From NCBI RefSeq assembly GCF_025642155.1, contig NZ_CP106798.1, forward strand, positions 5,332,001 to 5,396,000: a DNA stretch of 64,000 nt, read 5' to 3'. The notes under the pieces are model-generated. The model did no database searches. It was not told the DNA's origin and saw only the letters and a program-made list of their open reading frames with translations. Below, in pieces: positions 43,094-52,814 of the stretch (positions are counted from its first letter, which is position 1; each line of letters opens with the position of its first letter). Source of the DNA: Streptomyces sp. HUAS 15-9. Its GTDB lineage: Bacteria; Actinomycetota; Actinomycetes; Streptomycetales; Streptomycetaceae. A program made the translations under genes and the position numbers.

Positions 43094-43504
43094 TCAGGGC
43101 CGTCTGCCGAGCTCCGGACGCTTGGAGTAGTCCGCGAACCCGAGGACGTTGCCCCAGGGGTCGGCGATCTCGACGGTCCATCCGGTCGCCACGGGAAAGG
43201 GCTCCTCGAGGAGGGGCACGCCGCGCTCGGTGAGCTTCCGCGCCGCGACACGGGCGTCCGGCACCTCCAGCCAGACGCGCGGTGAGGGCCACATGGGCGG
43301 CCGGTGCTCCAACTCCTCCTCGGCCCGCAGCAGAATCCCGGGCGTCTCGCCGCCGACCTTCAGCAGCGCGATGCCGCCCTCGTCGAACCGGAAGGCGACA
43401 CCGAACCCGGCGCGCTCGTAGAAACCGACGGCCTCCGCGAGGTCCCCGACGGGAAGCAGCACGTTGTCGAACCCGAGCAGCTCGTACGACTCGTCATCTG
43501 ACAT
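43094..43504 (-). CDS. VOC/glyoxalase-family protein
   Basis: 136 aa. Two beta-alpha-beta-beta-beta units: LGFDNVLLPVGDLAEAVGFY then GGIALLKVGGETPGILLRAE, and PRVWLEVPDARVAARKLTER then TVEIADPWGNVLGFADYSK. The C-terminal Glu (VEIADPWGN) is a usual metal ligand. Enzymatic role unknown; it could be an antibiotic-binding or lyase member. Transcribed away from the TetR operon's promoter region on the same strand. Confidence 0.88.
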   Translation of the reverse strand: MSDDESYELLGFDNVLLPVGDLAEAVGFYERAGFGVAFRFDEGGIALLKVGGETPGILLRAEEELEHRPPMWPSPRVWLEVPDARVAARKLTERGVPLLEEPFPVATGWTVEIADPWGNVLGFADYSKRPELGRRP

Positions 43505-43574
43505 GCCATCAGATTAGGTACGGCCCCCTGGCCACCCCCGGGGACAGACCGCGGAGGTCACCCGCCCGGCGGTG

Positions 43575-43809
43575 TCAGAGAGGGGCGAGCCCGGTCCGGC
43601 CGCTGAAGCGACCGCCCACCTGTGCGGCGAGCCGGCGCACCCGGTCCAGGTCGCGCTCTCCGCGCACATGCACATGGACGGTGTGGTCGCAGGAGCGCTC
43701 GTACTGGTACAGGGGGTGGCACCAGTCGTGGACCCGCGTGCGCCCGACGCCCAGCAGCTCCTCCAGGGTCGGGCGTGGTGAAGACGGCGGCTGCGGTCGA
43801 GTTGCTCAT
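43575..43809 (-). pseudogene. Frameshifted small gene upstream of the sdh terminator
   Basis: An ATG frame at 43,809 (MSNSTAAAVFTT) runs into a different frame that reads TLEELLGVGRTRVHDWCHPL then YQYERSCDHTVHVHVRGERD and ends at 43,575 after FSGRTGLAPL. The second frame looks clearly coding (charged, Cys/His-containing, ordinary composition) but has no start of its own. The span is 235 bases, one more than a multiple of three, so a single-base shift near 43,770 explains it. No family recognised. Confidence 0.45.
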
Positions 43810-43863
43810 GGGCGCACTGCAGGCGGGTACGGCCTCCCGTCGGAGTGCGGGCCGGGAAGACGA

Positions 43864-43904
43864 GTGGGCCCCGGCTCCGGTGTGAAACCGGAGCCGGGGC
43901 CCAC
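43864..43904. terminator. Strong terminator after sdhB
   Basis: GTGGGCCCCGGCTCCGGT pairs with ACCGGAGCCGGGGCCCAC (43,887-43,904), an 18-bp perfect stem and 5-base loop, 20 bp after the sdhB stop. Confidence 0.92.
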
Positions 43905-43924
43905 CGTGCCGTAGGGAGCGGAGC

Positions 43925-44686
43925 TCAGAAGCGGCGGGTGATCAGGGCCTGCTTGACCTCGGCGATCGCCTTCGTGACCTCGATGCCGCGCGGGCAGGCG
44001 TCCGTGCAGTTGAAGATCGTGCGGCAGCGCCACACGCCGTCGCGGTCGTTGAGGATCTCCAGACGCTGCTCGCCGGCCTCGTCACGCGAGTCGAAGATGA
44101 AGCGGTGCGCATTGACGATGGCCGCCGGGCCGAAGTACTGGCCGTCGCTCCAGAAGACCGGGCAGGACGACGTGCAGGCGGCGCAGAGGATGCACTTCGT
44201 CGTGTCGTCGAACCGCTCGCGGTCCTCCGCCGACTGCAGACGCTCGCGCGTCGGCTCGTTCGTGTCCTTCGTGATCAGGAAGGGCATGACGTCCCGGTAC
44301 GCCTGGAAGAACGGCTCCATGTCCACGACCAGGTCCTTGAGGACCGTGAGGCCCTTGAGGGGCTCGATCGTGATCGGCTTCTCGGGGTTGATGTCCTTGA
44401 TCAGCGTCTTGCAGGCAAGACGGTTCTTGCCGTTGATCCGCATCGCGTCCGAGCCGCAGATGCCGTGGGCGCAGGAGCGACGGAAGGTGAGGGTGCCGTC
44501 GAGGTCCCACTTGATCTTGTGCAGACCGTCGAGGACACGTTCCTTCGGGTCGATTTCCAGCTGGAAGTCTTCCCAGGCCGCCTCGGCCGAGATCTCCGGG
44601 TTGAACCGGCGGACCCGGAACGTGACCGTGATGTAGGGAGAGCCCGCGGCCTCCGCCTCCACCTTGTCCAGAACAGGAGTTGCCAT
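43925..44686 (-). CDS. sdhB: Succinate dehydrogenase iron-sulfur subunit
   Basis: 253 aa. Carries three clusters: [2Fe-2S] in RRSCAHGICGSDAMRINGKN plus the following LAC, [4Fe-4S] in CILCAACTSSCPVFW and [3Fe-4S] in CRTIFNCTDACPRG. It passes electrons from SdhA flavin to the membrane anchor and menaquinone. The start overlaps the sdhA stop by one base (TGATG). Last gene of sdhCDAB. Confidence 0.97.
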   Translation of the reverse strand: MATPVLDKVEAEAAGSPYITVTFRVRRFNPEISAEAAWEDFQLEIDPKERVLDGLHKIKWDLDGTLTFRRSCAHGICGSDAMRINGKNRLACKTLIKDINPEKPITIEPLKGLTVLKDLVVDMEPFFQAYRDVMPFLITKDTNEPTRERLQSAEDRERFDDTTKCILCAACTSSCPVFWSDGQYFGPAAIVNAHRFIFDSRDEAGEQRLEILNDRDGVWRCRTIFNCTDACPRGIEVTKAIAEVKQALITRRF

Positions 44687-46440
44687 CAGTACTTACGCTC
44701 CATCGGCTGGTAGCGGGTCTGGACGACCGGCTTGTAGTCGAGACGGACGGACTCGGTGCCGTCGTCGCCCACCTCGCGGTACGCCATGGTGTGGCGCATG
44801 AAGTTGACGTCGTCGCGGTTGGGGTAGTCCTCGCGGTAGTGGCCGCCGCGGGACTCCTTGCGGGCGAGCGCCGACACCGCCATGACCTCGGCCAGCTCCA
44901 GCAGGTTGCCCAGCTCGATGGCCTCCAGCAGGTCCGTGTTGAACCGCTTGCCCTTGTCCTGGACCGCCACGTTCTTGTAGCGCTCGCGCAGCTCGGCGAT
45001 CTTCTCGACCGCGGTCTTGATCGTCTGCTCGGTGCGGAACACCATGACGTTCGCGTCCATGGTCTCCTGCAGCTCGCGACGGATCTGGGCCACCCGCTCG
45101 GTGCCGGTGGAGTTGCGCAGCTGCTCGATCTGCTCGACGACGAAGGACGCCGGGTCCTCCGGCAGCTCGACGTAGTCGGCCTTCTGGGAGTACTCGGCGG
45201 CGGCGATGCCCGCGCGGCGGCCGAACACGTTGATGTCCAGCAGGGAGTTCGTGCCGAGACGGTTGGCGCCGTGCACCGACACACAGGCGACCTCGCCGGC
45301 CGCGAACAGGCCCGGGACGACCGTGGTGTTGTCCGCCAGGACCTCACCCTCCACGTTCGTCGGGATGCCGCCCATCGCGTAGTGCGCGGTCGGCTGGATC
45401 GGGATCGGGTCCGTGTACGGCTCGATGCCGAGGTACGTGCGCGCGAACTCGGTGATGTCCGGGAGCTTGGCGTCCAGCTGCTCCGGCGGGAGGTGGGTGA
45501 GGTCCAGGTAGACGTGGTCGCCCTCGGGACCGCAGCCGCGGCCCTCGCGGATCTCCGTGTAGATGGAGCGGGAGACGACGTCACGGGACGCGAGGTCCTT
45601 CATGACCGGCGCGTACTTCTCCATGAAGCGCTCGCCGTCCTTGTTGCGGAGGATGCCGCCCTCACCACGGGCGCCCTCCGTCAGCAGGATGCCCATGCGC
45701 CAGATGCCGGTCGGGTGGAACTGGAAGAACTCCATGTCCTCCAGCGGCAGTCCGCGGCGGTAGACGGCGGCCTGGCCGTCACCGGTCAGCGTGTGCGCGT
45801 TGGACGTCACCTTGAAGAACTTGCCGGTGCCGCCGGAGGCGTAGATGACGGCCTTCGCCTGGAAGACGTGGATCTCACCGGTGGCCAGCTCGTAGGCCAC
45901 CACACCGGCCGACTTCTTGACGCCGTCGACCTCGGTGATGAGCTGGTCCAGGACGTAGAACTCGTTGAAGAACTCCACGCCCTCCTTGACGCAGTTCTGG
46001 TACAGCGTCTGGAGGATCATGTGGCCGGTGCGGTCGGCCGCGTAGCAGGAGCGGCGGACCGGGGCCTCGCCGTGGTTGCGGGAGTGACCGCCGAAGCGGC
46101 GCTGGTCGATCGTCCCGCCCGGCGTCCGGTTGAACGGCAGGCCCATCTTCTCCAGGTCGAGGACGGCGTCGATGGCCTCCTTCGCCAGGATCTCGGCGGC
46201 GTCCTGGTCGACCAGGTAGTCACCGCCCTTGATCGTGTCGAAGGTGTGCCACTCCCAGTTGTCCTCCTCCACGTTGGCCAGCGCGGCGGCCATGCCGCCC
46301 TGCGCGGCGCCCGTGTGGGAGCGGGTGGGGTAGAGCTTGGTCAGGACCGCGGTGCGGCTGCGCTTCGTCGACTCGATGGCCGCGCGCATGCCCGCGCCGC
46401 CGGCGCCGACGATGACGGTGTCGTACTTGTGGATCTTCAT
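44686..46440 (-). CDS. sdhA: Succinate dehydrogenase flavoprotein subunit
   Basis: 584 aa, normal length. FAD-binding [16 protein letters not shown], the covalent-flavin His in [29 protein letters not shown] with substrate-binding residues, [15 protein letters not shown] and [20 protein letters not shown]. Oxidises succinate to fumarate in the TCA cycle. It starts 19 bp after the sdhD stop and is coupled to sdhB. Confidence 0.97.
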   Translation of the reverse strand: MKIHKYDTVIVGAGGAGMRAAIESTKRSRTAVLTKLYPTRSHTGAAQGGMAAALANVEEDNWEWHTFDTIKGGDYLVDQDAAEILAKEAIDAVLDLEKMGLPFNRTPGGTIDQRRFGGHSRNHGEAPVRRSCYAADRTGHMILQTLYQNCVKEGVEFFNEFYVLDQLITEVDGVKKSAGVVAYELATGEIHVFQAKAVIYASGGTGKFFKVTSNAHTLTGDGQAAVYRRGLPLEDMEFFQFHPTGIWRMGILLTEGARGEGGILRNKDGERFMEKYAPVMKDLASRDVVSRSIYTEIREGRGCGPEGDHVYLDLTHLPPEQLDAKLPDITEFARTYLGIEPYTDPIPIQPTAHYAMGGIPTNVEGEVLADNTTVVPGLFAAGEVACVSVHGANRLGTNSLLDINVFGRRAGIAAAEYSQKADYVELPEDPASFVVEQIEQLRNSTGTERVAQIRRELQETMDANVMVFRTEQTIKTAVEKIAELRERYKNVAVQDKGKRFNTDLLEAIELGNLLELAEVMAVSALARKESRGGHYREDYPNRDDVNFMRHTMAYREVGDDGTESVRLDYKPVVQTRYQPMERKY

Positions 46441-46459
46441 GTTTCTCGCAGCCCCGTGC

Positions 46460-46942
46460 CTAGCGGATGTTCGGGTCGAAGGTGAAGATCACCAGCGTGC
46501 CCAGCAGGATGGTGAACACCGTGGCGGTGTAGAGCAGGCCCTTGAGCCACAGCCGGGTGTTCGCGCGCTCCGCGTAGTCGTTGATGACCGTGCGCAGGCC
46601 GTTGGCACCGTGCAGCATCGCGAGCCAGAGCATCAGCAGGTCCCACACCTGCCAGAACGGGGACGCCCAGCGGCCGGCCACGAAGGCGAAGCCGATCTTG
46701 GAGACGCCGCCGTCCAGCACGAGCTGGATCAGCAGGTGGCCGATGACCAGGACGACCAGCACGACGCCGGACAGACGCATGAACAGCCAGGCGGCCATCT
46801 CGAAGTTGCCGCGGGTGGAGCGCGGGGTCTTCTTGGTGCGCTTGCGCGGAGCCTCGATGAGCGGGGCGGGGCTGTCGACGTCGTACAGGCCGCCGCCCTC
46901 GACGGGGCCGATCCCGGACGCGGTGGTTTCAGTGGTGGACAT
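46460..46942 (-). CDS. sdhD: Succinate dehydrogenase membrane anchor subunit D
   Basis: 160 aa from ATG 46,942, five bases after the sdhC stop. A charged N-terminal tail of about 50 residues, then three helices ([55 protein letters not shown]). The His in IGHLL is a candidate haem ligand. Actinobacterial two-subunit anchor type. Confidence 0.93.
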   Translation of the reverse strand: MSTTETTASGIGPVEGGGLYDVDSPAPLIEAPRKRTKKTPRSTRGNFEMAAWLFMRLSGVVLVVLVIGHLLIQLVLDGGVSKIGFAFVAGRWASPFWQVWDLLMLWLAMLHGANGLRTVINDYAERANTRLWLKGLLYTATVFTILLGTLVIFTFDPNIR

Positions 46943-46947
46943 CGGCG

Positions 46948-47328
46948 TCAGCTCCCGAACAGAACACGAGCGGCGTGGCCGAGGACCGGGTAGATCGCGC
47001 CGACCATCAGGACGAACCAGGCGATGACCACGGACCACAGCATCTGCTTCTGGTAGCGCGGGCCCTTCGACCAGAAGTCGACGGCGATGACACGCAGGCC
47101 GTTGAGCGCGTGGAAGAGGATGGCGGCCACCAGGCCGTATTCCAGTAGTGCGACGATCGGCGTCTTGTACGTGGCTACGACCTTGTCGTAGTCCTCGGGG
47201 GAGACACGGACGAGAGCGGTGTCCAGCACATGAACGAACAGGAAGAAGAAGATGAGGACGCCGGTGACTCGGTGAGCCACCCAGGACCACATTCCTTCCC
47301 GGCCGCGGTACAGCGTTCCAGCCGGCAC
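46948..47328 (-). CDS. sdhC: Succinate dehydrogenase cytochrome b556 subunit
   Basis: 126 aa. MWSWVAHRVTGVLIFFFLFV with the conserved SxxHRxTG-type motif, HVLDTALVRVSP, and AAILFHALNGLRVIAVDF: three helices with His ligands for haem b. It anchors SdhAB and takes part in quinone reduction. First gene of the operon; the 194 bp before it must hold the sdh promoter, where I see no clear boxes. Confidence 0.95.
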   Translation of the reverse strand: MPAGTLYRGREGMWSWVAHRVTGVLIFFFLFVHVLDTALVRVSPEDYDKVVATYKTPIVALLEYGLVAAILFHALNGLRVIAVDFWSKGPRYQKQMLWSVVIAWFVLMVGAIYPVLGHAARVLFGS

Positions 47329-47522
47329 GGAAGAACCCTCCGGGAGCGGGGACTAGGGCCGCGCCGGCTTCGGTTGTCGGTCGGGCCCGGCCGGGTACGG
47401 TCCACCGGCCCCCAGCATCGTAGCCACGTGCCGCCGCTCGCCTGACAGGGGGCCTGCCTCGTGTGATCAAACTGGCACCGGACGGGCTATTGGCGGGGCG
47501 GCATCTGGGGTGGGGTGTCCTG

Positions 47523-48098
47523 TTATTTGCCGCGCGCGGCACCGTTGTGGCTGGTAGTTCGGTTCGGGGCGCCCTCAAGCAGCTGCCCCAGCCGTTGCTT
47601 CGCGAGGCGCCGGAGTTCTTCCGCCGTGAGGACGCGCTCCTCCTCCCGATCGTTCGTCAATCGTGACCGGATTCCTTCGAGGATGCGGTCGAGGGTTTCC
47701 TCGGGCACCGTGTCACCCAGATAGATGACGAACGCGTGTCCGAATCGCGCCTCGTATGCGGCATGCGCGGCACTCAGCGCCGTGTACGCGGCGGAGTACG
47801 TGTCTTCGGGAAGGTCCGGCAGCGACTCCCCGGCCAGCGCCTCCGAGAGGTCCGCGGGCGCGAGGTCGTACGCCGCCTCGTCCGCCGCGGCCAGGAGCGA
47901 GTCCAGGTCGGGGTAGGGGCGGTGGTCGGCGAGCCGCCGTGCCCAGCGCAGGCTGCGCAGACAGGTGAGGAGAGCGGTGTGGGCCTCTTCGACGGGCGCG
48001 GTGTTGAAGCCATCCAGGAGGTCGGCGCAGGTGGGAGTGCGGGTCTGCTCCGGGAGGTACGGGAGACGGTGCGCAGGCAGCGTGGGTCCTCGCGTCAC
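47523..48098 (-). CDS. OHCU (2-oxo-4-hydroxy-4-carboxy-5-ureidoimidazoline) decarboxylase-like protein
   Basis: 191 aa. The helical UraD-like fold is indicated by TCADLLDGFNTAPVEEAHTA, RLADHRPYPDLDSLLAAADE, the YEARFGHAFVIYLGD segment and EETLDRILEGIRSRLTNDRE. The family converts OHCU to allantoin in urate breakdown; no other purine-catabolic gene is nearby. The last 15 codons read through a remnant of a dispersed intergenic repeat, which may have replaced the original tail. Confidence 0.85.
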   Translation of the reverse strand: MTRGPTLPAHRLPYLPEQTRTPTCADLLDGFNTAPVEEAHTALLTCLRSLRWARRLADHRPYPDLDSLLAAADEAAYDLAPADLSEALAGESLPDLPEDTYSAAYTALSAAHAAYEARFGHAFVIYLGDTVPEETLDRILEGIRSRLTNDREEERVLTAEELRRLAKQRLGQLLEGAPNRTTSHNGAARGK

Positions 48099-48252
48099 AT
48101 GTGTTTTGGCAGGGGATGCTGGGAAAGATGTATCGCCACGTTATCGAGAGCGGTCAGGGTGTGTCCGAAGGATGCCCGAATTTCACTCGGACGGGAGAGT
48201 TTCGGACCATGCGGTGGACGCATCACCCTCCCGGGAGCCTTAGGTTGGCAGG

Positions 48253-49905
48253 GTGAGCCAGCACAGGCGTCGGCCGTCGGCGCAGGAGGTGAAGCGGAGG
48301 CGGGCGTTGACCGCCGCCGCCTTCGTCGGGACGGTGGCCCTCGGTACCGGGCTCGGGGTCTGGGCCTCCACGGGCGGTGGCGGACAGCCCGCCGGGGCGG
48401 CGCGCACGTCCCCGGGCGCCACGGCGACGACCTCGGGCAACGCCCCGGCCCCGCCCAGCCCGACGCCCACCCGCTCCTACCCGCTGTCCCAGGCGCCGCG
48501 CACGATCCCCGCCGTCCGCTCCCACACCCCCGCACACGGCCCCGGCTGGCGTCCGACGCGCGGTGAGCGCGTGGTGGTGAGCGACCCGGCGCTCGCCGAC
48601 GAGGGGCGGCTCATAGCCGGTGAGCTGGGGCTGTCGTACGCGGGCGAGAAGAACGACGTACGCCCGGGGGACGTACGGCTGGCGCTCGGCGGCGACAAGG
48701 GCGCGAACCCGGAGTCCTACACCATGACCGTGCGCGGCGGGGGCGTGAACATAACCGGCCCCGCCGACGCGGGCGTCTTCTACGGCACCCGCACCCTCAA
48801 GCAGGAGGTCCACGGCGGCGGTACGGCCCCGGAGGGTGTCGTACGCGACCAGCCGGCCAAGCCGCAGCGCGGGTTCATGCTGGACATAGCCCGCAAGCCG
48901 TACTCCGCGTCCTGGATCGAGGACCGGGTGCGTGAGCTGGGGGACCTGAAGTACAACCAGCTGGGGCTGCACTTCTCCGACGACCAGGGGTTCCGGATCG
49001 AGTCCACGACCCACCCCGAGATGGTCTCCGCCAACCATCTGACCAAGGCCCAGGTCAAGCGGATCGTCGACCTCGCGGCCGGCCGGCACATCACCGTCGT
49101 TCCCGAGATCGACTCTCCCGGACACCTGGGTGCCGTCCTCGCCGCCCACCCCGACCTGCAACTGCGCAACGCGCGAGGTGTTCCGACGCGCGGGGCGATC
49201 GACATATCCAAGGGCGCGTCCGCGACGATCGTCGACGACCTGCTGGGCGAGTACGCGAGCGTGTTCCCCGGTGCCTACTGGCACCTCGGCGGCGACGAGT
49301 ACCAGGCGCTCGCGGTCGCCGACCCGCAGGCCTCCTACCCGCAACTGGCCGCTGCCGCCCGGAAGGCGTACGGCTCCGGCGGGACCGTCGCCGACCTCAC
49401 CACCGGCTGGCTGGGCGACCGCGCCGACACGGTCCGCGCCCACCGGCGGACCATCCGGGTCTGGAACGACGGCTTCTTCCGGGGCACGTCCGTCCAGCCC
49501 GCCAAGGACCTCCAGGTCGCCTACTGGACCGGCAAGGAGATCGGCGCCCGGCAGCCGGTCGAATACCTGAGCGCGGGACGGCAGGTCCTCAACTACAACG
49601 ACGAGTTCCTGTACTACGTCCTGGGGGAGCCGCAGACCTTCGTCTATCCCACGGGACAGCGGATCTACGAGCAGTGGAACCCGCGGGTGCTGCGCGGCAC
49701 CACCGCCGTGCCCGCCCGGTACGACGGGCAGATACTCGGCGGGTCCTTCGCGGTCTGGAGCGACCGCGCGTACGCCCAGACACAGGACCAGGTGGCCGCC
49801 GGCATCCGGATGCCGCTGCGGGCCACCGCCCAGAAGCTGTGGGACCCGGGCACACCCGCCATGTCCTGGCCGGAGTTCAAGAAGCTGGCGGACCGGCTGG
49901 GCTGA
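48253..49905 (+). CDS. Secreted beta-N-acetylhexosaminidase (GH20)
   Basis: 550 aa from GTG 48,253. N-terminal Arg-rich stretch and signal/anchor helix (ALTAAAFVGTVALGTGLGVW), a Ser/Pro/Thr linker, a GH20b-like domain, then the GH20 barrel: KPQRGFMLDIARKPYS, NQLGLHFSDDQGFRIES, VPEIDSPGHLGA and the catalytic pair Asp348-Glu349 in YWHLGGDEYQ. The enzyme removes terminal GlcNAc/GalNAc, fitting chitin or cell-wall turnover. It is divergent from the OHCU gene. Confidence 0.93.
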   Translation: MSQHRRRPSAQEVKRRRALTAAAFVGTVALGTGLGVWASTGGGGQPAGAARTSPGATATTSGNAPAPPSPTPTRSYPLSQAPRTIPAVRSHTPAHGPGWRPTRGERVVVSDPALADEGRLIAGELGLSYAGEKNDVRPGDVRLALGGDKGANPESYTMTVRGGGVNITGPADAGVFYGTRTLKQEVHGGGTAPEGVVRDQPAKPQRGFMLDIARKPYSASWIEDRVRELGDLKYNQLGLHFSDDQGFRIESTTHPEMVSANHLTKAQVKRIVDLAAGRHITVVPEIDSPGHLGAVLAAHPDLQLRNARGVPTRGAIDISKGASATIVDDLLGEYASVFPGAYWHLGGDEYQALAVADPQASYPQLAAAARKAYGSGGTVADLTTGWLGDRADTVRAHRRTIRVWNDGFFRGTSVQPAKDLQVAYWTGKEIGARQPVEYLSAGRQVLNYNDEFLYYVLGEPQTFVYPTGQRIYEQWNPRVLRGTTAVPARYDGQILGGSFAVWSDRAYAQTQDQVAAGIRMPLRATAQKLWDPGTPAMSWPEFKKLADRLG

Positions 49906-50014
49906 CGCTCATTCGAGTGGACGTACGAGTCGTTCGAACCGTATCTTCCGCATACCGCGCATGTGCCTCGGGGGAGAGCCGTGCCCGGATTCGCGACCGT
50001 ACCTCGGGGGCTCA

Positions 50015-50806
50015 ATGATCTGTTCGCGCTGCCATCACTTCGCCGCCGCGCCCGGCGGAACCCTCTGCACCCGGTGCGCGGGCGAGCCGCCCGCGCCGAT
50101 GCCGGCGAACGCCGGGGCGCCGTACGCCGGAATGCCGTACACCGCCGCAACCGGTGCCTGGCTGCGCTCGCCGGTGGTGCTCGGCCGGGCCGCCGCCGCG
50201 GCGCTCGGGCTCGTCATCGCCACCGATCTTTTCGCGATCTGGGCGGACATCCTGGAACTCGACGTCCTCAGCGACCTCGTGGGCGGCGCGCGCGGCTCCG
50301 ACGTGGTCCGGCGGACCGACCGCGCCGACCTCTACGGCACGTCCGGCATCGCCCAGGGGGTCGCGCTGGTCGCGAGCACGGTCGTCTTCCTGTGCTGGTT
50401 CTACCGGGTGCGCGTCAACGCCGAGGTGTTCGACGCGTCCGGGCACAGCAAGTCGCGGGGCTGGGCCATCGGCGGCTGGTTCACCCCCGTGGTGAACCTG
50501 TGGTTCCCGCGCCGGATCACGCTCGACACCTGGGACGCCAGCAGCCCCTGGGGCAAGCCCGCCTCGCACGCGCTGGTCAACGCCTGGTGGACGCTGTGGA
50601 TCATCTCGCTCTTCGCCGGCCGGGCCGCGCTGACCCAGAACCGCAGGGCCGAGAGCGCGACGGAGCTGCGCGACGCCACCCGCACGATGCTGTTCTCCGA
50701 CGCGCTCGACGTGGCGGCGGCCGTGCTCGCCATCCTCGTCGTGCTGAGGCTGACCCGGATGCAGCACCACAAGGCGCTCGCGGGACCGGTGCCCGACGCG
50801 GTCTGA
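50015..50806 (+). CDS. DUF4328 membrane protein with N-terminal zinc ribbon
   Basis: 263 aa from ATG 50,015 (GGGGG upstream). MICSRCHHF and LCTRCAGE give a CxxC...CxxC ribbon; a Pro/Ala linker precedes four or five helices with the DUF4328 phrases ASTVVFLCWFYRVRVNAEVF, GWAIGGWFTPVVNLWFPRRI and NAWWTLWIISLFAGRAAL. Function unknown; the family is common in actinobacteria. Confidence 0.88.
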   Translation: MICSRCHHFAAAPGGTLCTRCAGEPPAPMPANAGAPYAGMPYTAATGAWLRSPVVLGRAAAAALGLVIATDLFAIWADILELDVLSDLVGGARGSDVVRRTDRADLYGTSGIAQGVALVASTVVFLCWFYRVRVNAEVFDASGHSKSRGWAIGGWFTPVVNLWFPRRITLDTWDASSPWGKPASHALVNAWWTLWIISLFAGRAALTQNRRAESATELRDATRTMLFSDALDVAAAVLAILVVLRLTRMQHHKALAGPVPDAV

Positions 50807-50814
50807 CCTTTCCC

Positions 50815-50885
50815 CGCGCGCATTACCGCCCTTCCCGGGCGTGCATACCGCCCTTTCCCGGCCTGCATTACCGCATACGGCTGCG
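50815..50885 (+). repeat. Three imperfect tandem repeats downstream of DUF4328 gene
   Basis: GCATTACCGCCCTTCCCGGG, GCATACCGCCCTTTCCCGG and GCATTACCGCATACGG follow each other at a spacing of 22-23 bp in the gap before the next gene. Confidence 0.65.
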
Positions 50886-50948
50886 AACCCCTGTACGGCT
50901 GTGGTGTATTCGGCCCGACCGAACCGTGCGGCCGTGGGGGGACGAGCA

Positions 50949-51452
50949 ATGGGGCACTGGGGATACTTCGTCGTCGGCCGCGCCGAGCGGCCGCTCGCCG
51001 AGCTGGACGCGCTGTCCGGCGCCGACGGCATGACCCGGCGGGCCTGCGCGCCCGGCGGCTGGCAGGTGTGGGAGTACGCCGGGGACGGCGGTGACATCGG
51101 GAACATGAACGCGCTGGCCGATCAGACCGGTGCGCCCGCGCTCTTCGGGTACGTCATGGACAGCGCCTGTGCGGTCGTCGAGGCGGCCGCGCCGGAGAGC
51201 GGCGGCTGGACGACGTGTCTGGCCCGGACGGCGATGGCCGGGTACCTGGGCGCCGAGCGCGAGGGTCTCACCCTGGACGACTACTTCCTCGAACCCGTCG
51301 ACGCCGCCGGACGCGCGGCCGCCTGGGCCGCCGAGGCCGGGCACACGGTCACCGCCGAGGCGCTGATCGAGGTGCTGACCGCCGACCCCGACCCGTTGGC
51401 CGAAAACCTTTTCTTCCGCCTTCTCGACCTGCTCGGTGTGGTGCCCCTGTGA
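50949..51452 (+). CDS. Hypothetical cytoplasmic protein
   Basis: 167 aa from ATG 50,949 (GGGGGGACGAGCA upstream). GHWGYFVVGRAERPLAELD, GWQVWEYAGDGGDIGNMN and LTADPDPLAENLFFRLLDLL suggest a compact alpha/beta protein of a streptomycete-specific family. No catalytic motif. Likely not in an operon with DUF4328 because of the repeat block between them; the next gene is 76 bp downstream. Confidence 0.75.
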   Translation: MGHWGYFVVGRAERPLAELDALSGADGMTRRACAPGGWQVWEYAGDGGDIGNMNALADQTGAPALFGYVMDSACAVVEAAAPESGGWTTCLARTAMAGYLGAEREGLTLDDYFLEPVDAAGRAAAWAAEAGHTVTAEALIEVLTADPDPLAENLFFRLLDLLGVVPL

Positions 51453-51528
51453 CACTACTGGCCAGTCGCACGCAGTAAGGGGAAGTGCGGGCTCCGTAAA
51501 GGTCGGCGCCCTGGCGAGGGAGGCGTGG

Positions 51529-52098
51529 ATGAGCCTGGTGGAACTGATCGCGCAGGCCGACGACCGCGGACTGGCTGCCAGCGGGTTGGCTTGTTTGGAT
51601 CGGTGCGTCCCCCTGCTGGGCGGCGACGACGAGGTCCTTCGGCCGGCGTGGGCAAGCCTGACGGAAGGCGGTGGCGACTGGGGCGAGTGCCTGGAGAAGG
51701 CACGCGCCGCGCTCGACCCGGCCGGCCCCGGAGAGTCCGACGAGTCCGGCGAGGACGAGGCCGTGCTGCTCGCCCGCCGGATGCTGGAGGCAGCCCCGGC
51801 CGCGCGCGACGCCGCCGGGATACGGGTCTGGGCCGACGCCTGCTCGGTCGCCTCGCTCCAGATCCACCGCCTCCTCGACCCCGCCGAGGACGGTGCCGGC
51901 TCCGTCGACCAGCGCCGCGAGGGCCGTACGGAGGGCATGTCGCCGCTGGTCGCCTCCGAACTGCGGCGCCAGGTCACCGTCCTGGAGCTGCTCGCCGAGC
52001 ACGGCGCGGGCGGACTGCGCCGGGCGCTGGAGGTGTCGGTCGAGGGACGGCGGGTGCTGCGTGCGGTCGTGTCGCGGCGGGCGCGCGGCAGGGCCTGA
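51529..52098 (+). CDS. Hypothetical helical protein
   Basis: 189 aa from ATG 51,529 (GGGAGGCGTGG upstream). Almost all helical, with LVELIAQADDRGLAASGLAC, ECLEKARAALDP, WADACSVASLQIHRLLD and ELRRQVTVLELLAEHG. No recognised family. Just after the stop, a motif CGCCTCAC recurs three times at 17-18 bp spacing (52,116-52,158), running into the end of the convergent gene. Confidence 0.7.
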   Translation: MSLVELIAQADDRGLAASGLACLDRCVPLLGGDDEVLRPAWASLTEGGGDWGECLEKARAALDPAGPGESDESGEDEAVLLARRMLEAAPAARDAAGIRVWADACSVASLQIHRLLDPAEDGAGSVDQRREGRTEGMSPLVASELRRQVTVLELLAEHGAGGLRRALEVSVEGRRVLRAVVSRRARGRA

Positions 52099-52152
52099 GG
52101 CCCACCGCACCGTCCGCCTCACAACACTGCTCGCCTCACAACACCGTTCGCC

Positions 52153-52647
52153 TCACCGCACGAGCCACTTGACCACTGCCTCGCCGTGGTGCGCCGCCTG
52201 GGCGTAGAACGCCGTCAGGTCCCGGTGTGCCGCCTCGAAGGCGGCCCGGGTCTGGGACTCCGTGTCGGCATCGGCATCGCGCGGCACGAGATCGTGCCGG
52301 GCCATACGCCACAGCGACTCGAAGTCGATCGAGTTGAGGAATGCGGCGACCCGGTCCGCCTCCGCCGCAGTGAGCAGCAGGAACGGCGGCTGGGCGGGGT
52401 CGGGGTGACAGACGCGGTGCCCGCCGAGCACCACGTCGGTCTCCGGACCCTCCAGGTCATGGCGCAGCGAGGCGCCGACATAGAGGAGATCGTGGTCGAG
52501 ATACCGCTTGTCCAGCATCTCTTCACGGTGCCGGTCGAGCCGCACCCGCACCGTGTTCCAGTCGTCCTCGAACAGCCTGCGCAGCCAATTGGCGCTGTTG
52601 CGCAGCGCCGGGGCAGGTATCGCGCGGAGATGGAAGTACGTGCTCAT
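52153..52647 (-). CDS. DUF1877-family protein
   Basis: 164 aa from ATG 52,647; the open frame further upstream is not coding. MSTYFHLRAIPAPALRNS, the DLLYVGASLRHDLEGPE, VVLGGHRVCHPDPAQPP and RVAAFLNSIDFESLWRM segments match the DUF1877 pattern (YfbM-like). Function unknown. Divergent from the gene at 52,815. Confidence 0.8.
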   Translation of the reverse strand: MSTYFHLRAIPAPALRNSANWLRRLFEDDWNTVRVRLDRHREEMLDKRYLDHDLLYVGASLRHDLEGPETDVVLGGHRVCHPDPAQPPFLLLTAAEADRVAAFLNSIDFESLWRMARHDLVPRDADADTESQTRAAFEAAHRDLTAFYAQAAHHGEAVVKWLVR

Positions 52648-52814
52648 CAATAAATGGAGCGCATGGGCGGCCCCAAGCATCACTCCCAGGCAAACCCGGA
52701 ATTCTGAGCGAATCCTGTGGGCGTTGTGCGGGTGCGTCGCGCCGGTCCTGCACCGGTTGCGGAAACGGCCCGGATCCGGGTGACGAAAACACCGCTGACC
52801 TCGCTCTACCGAAT

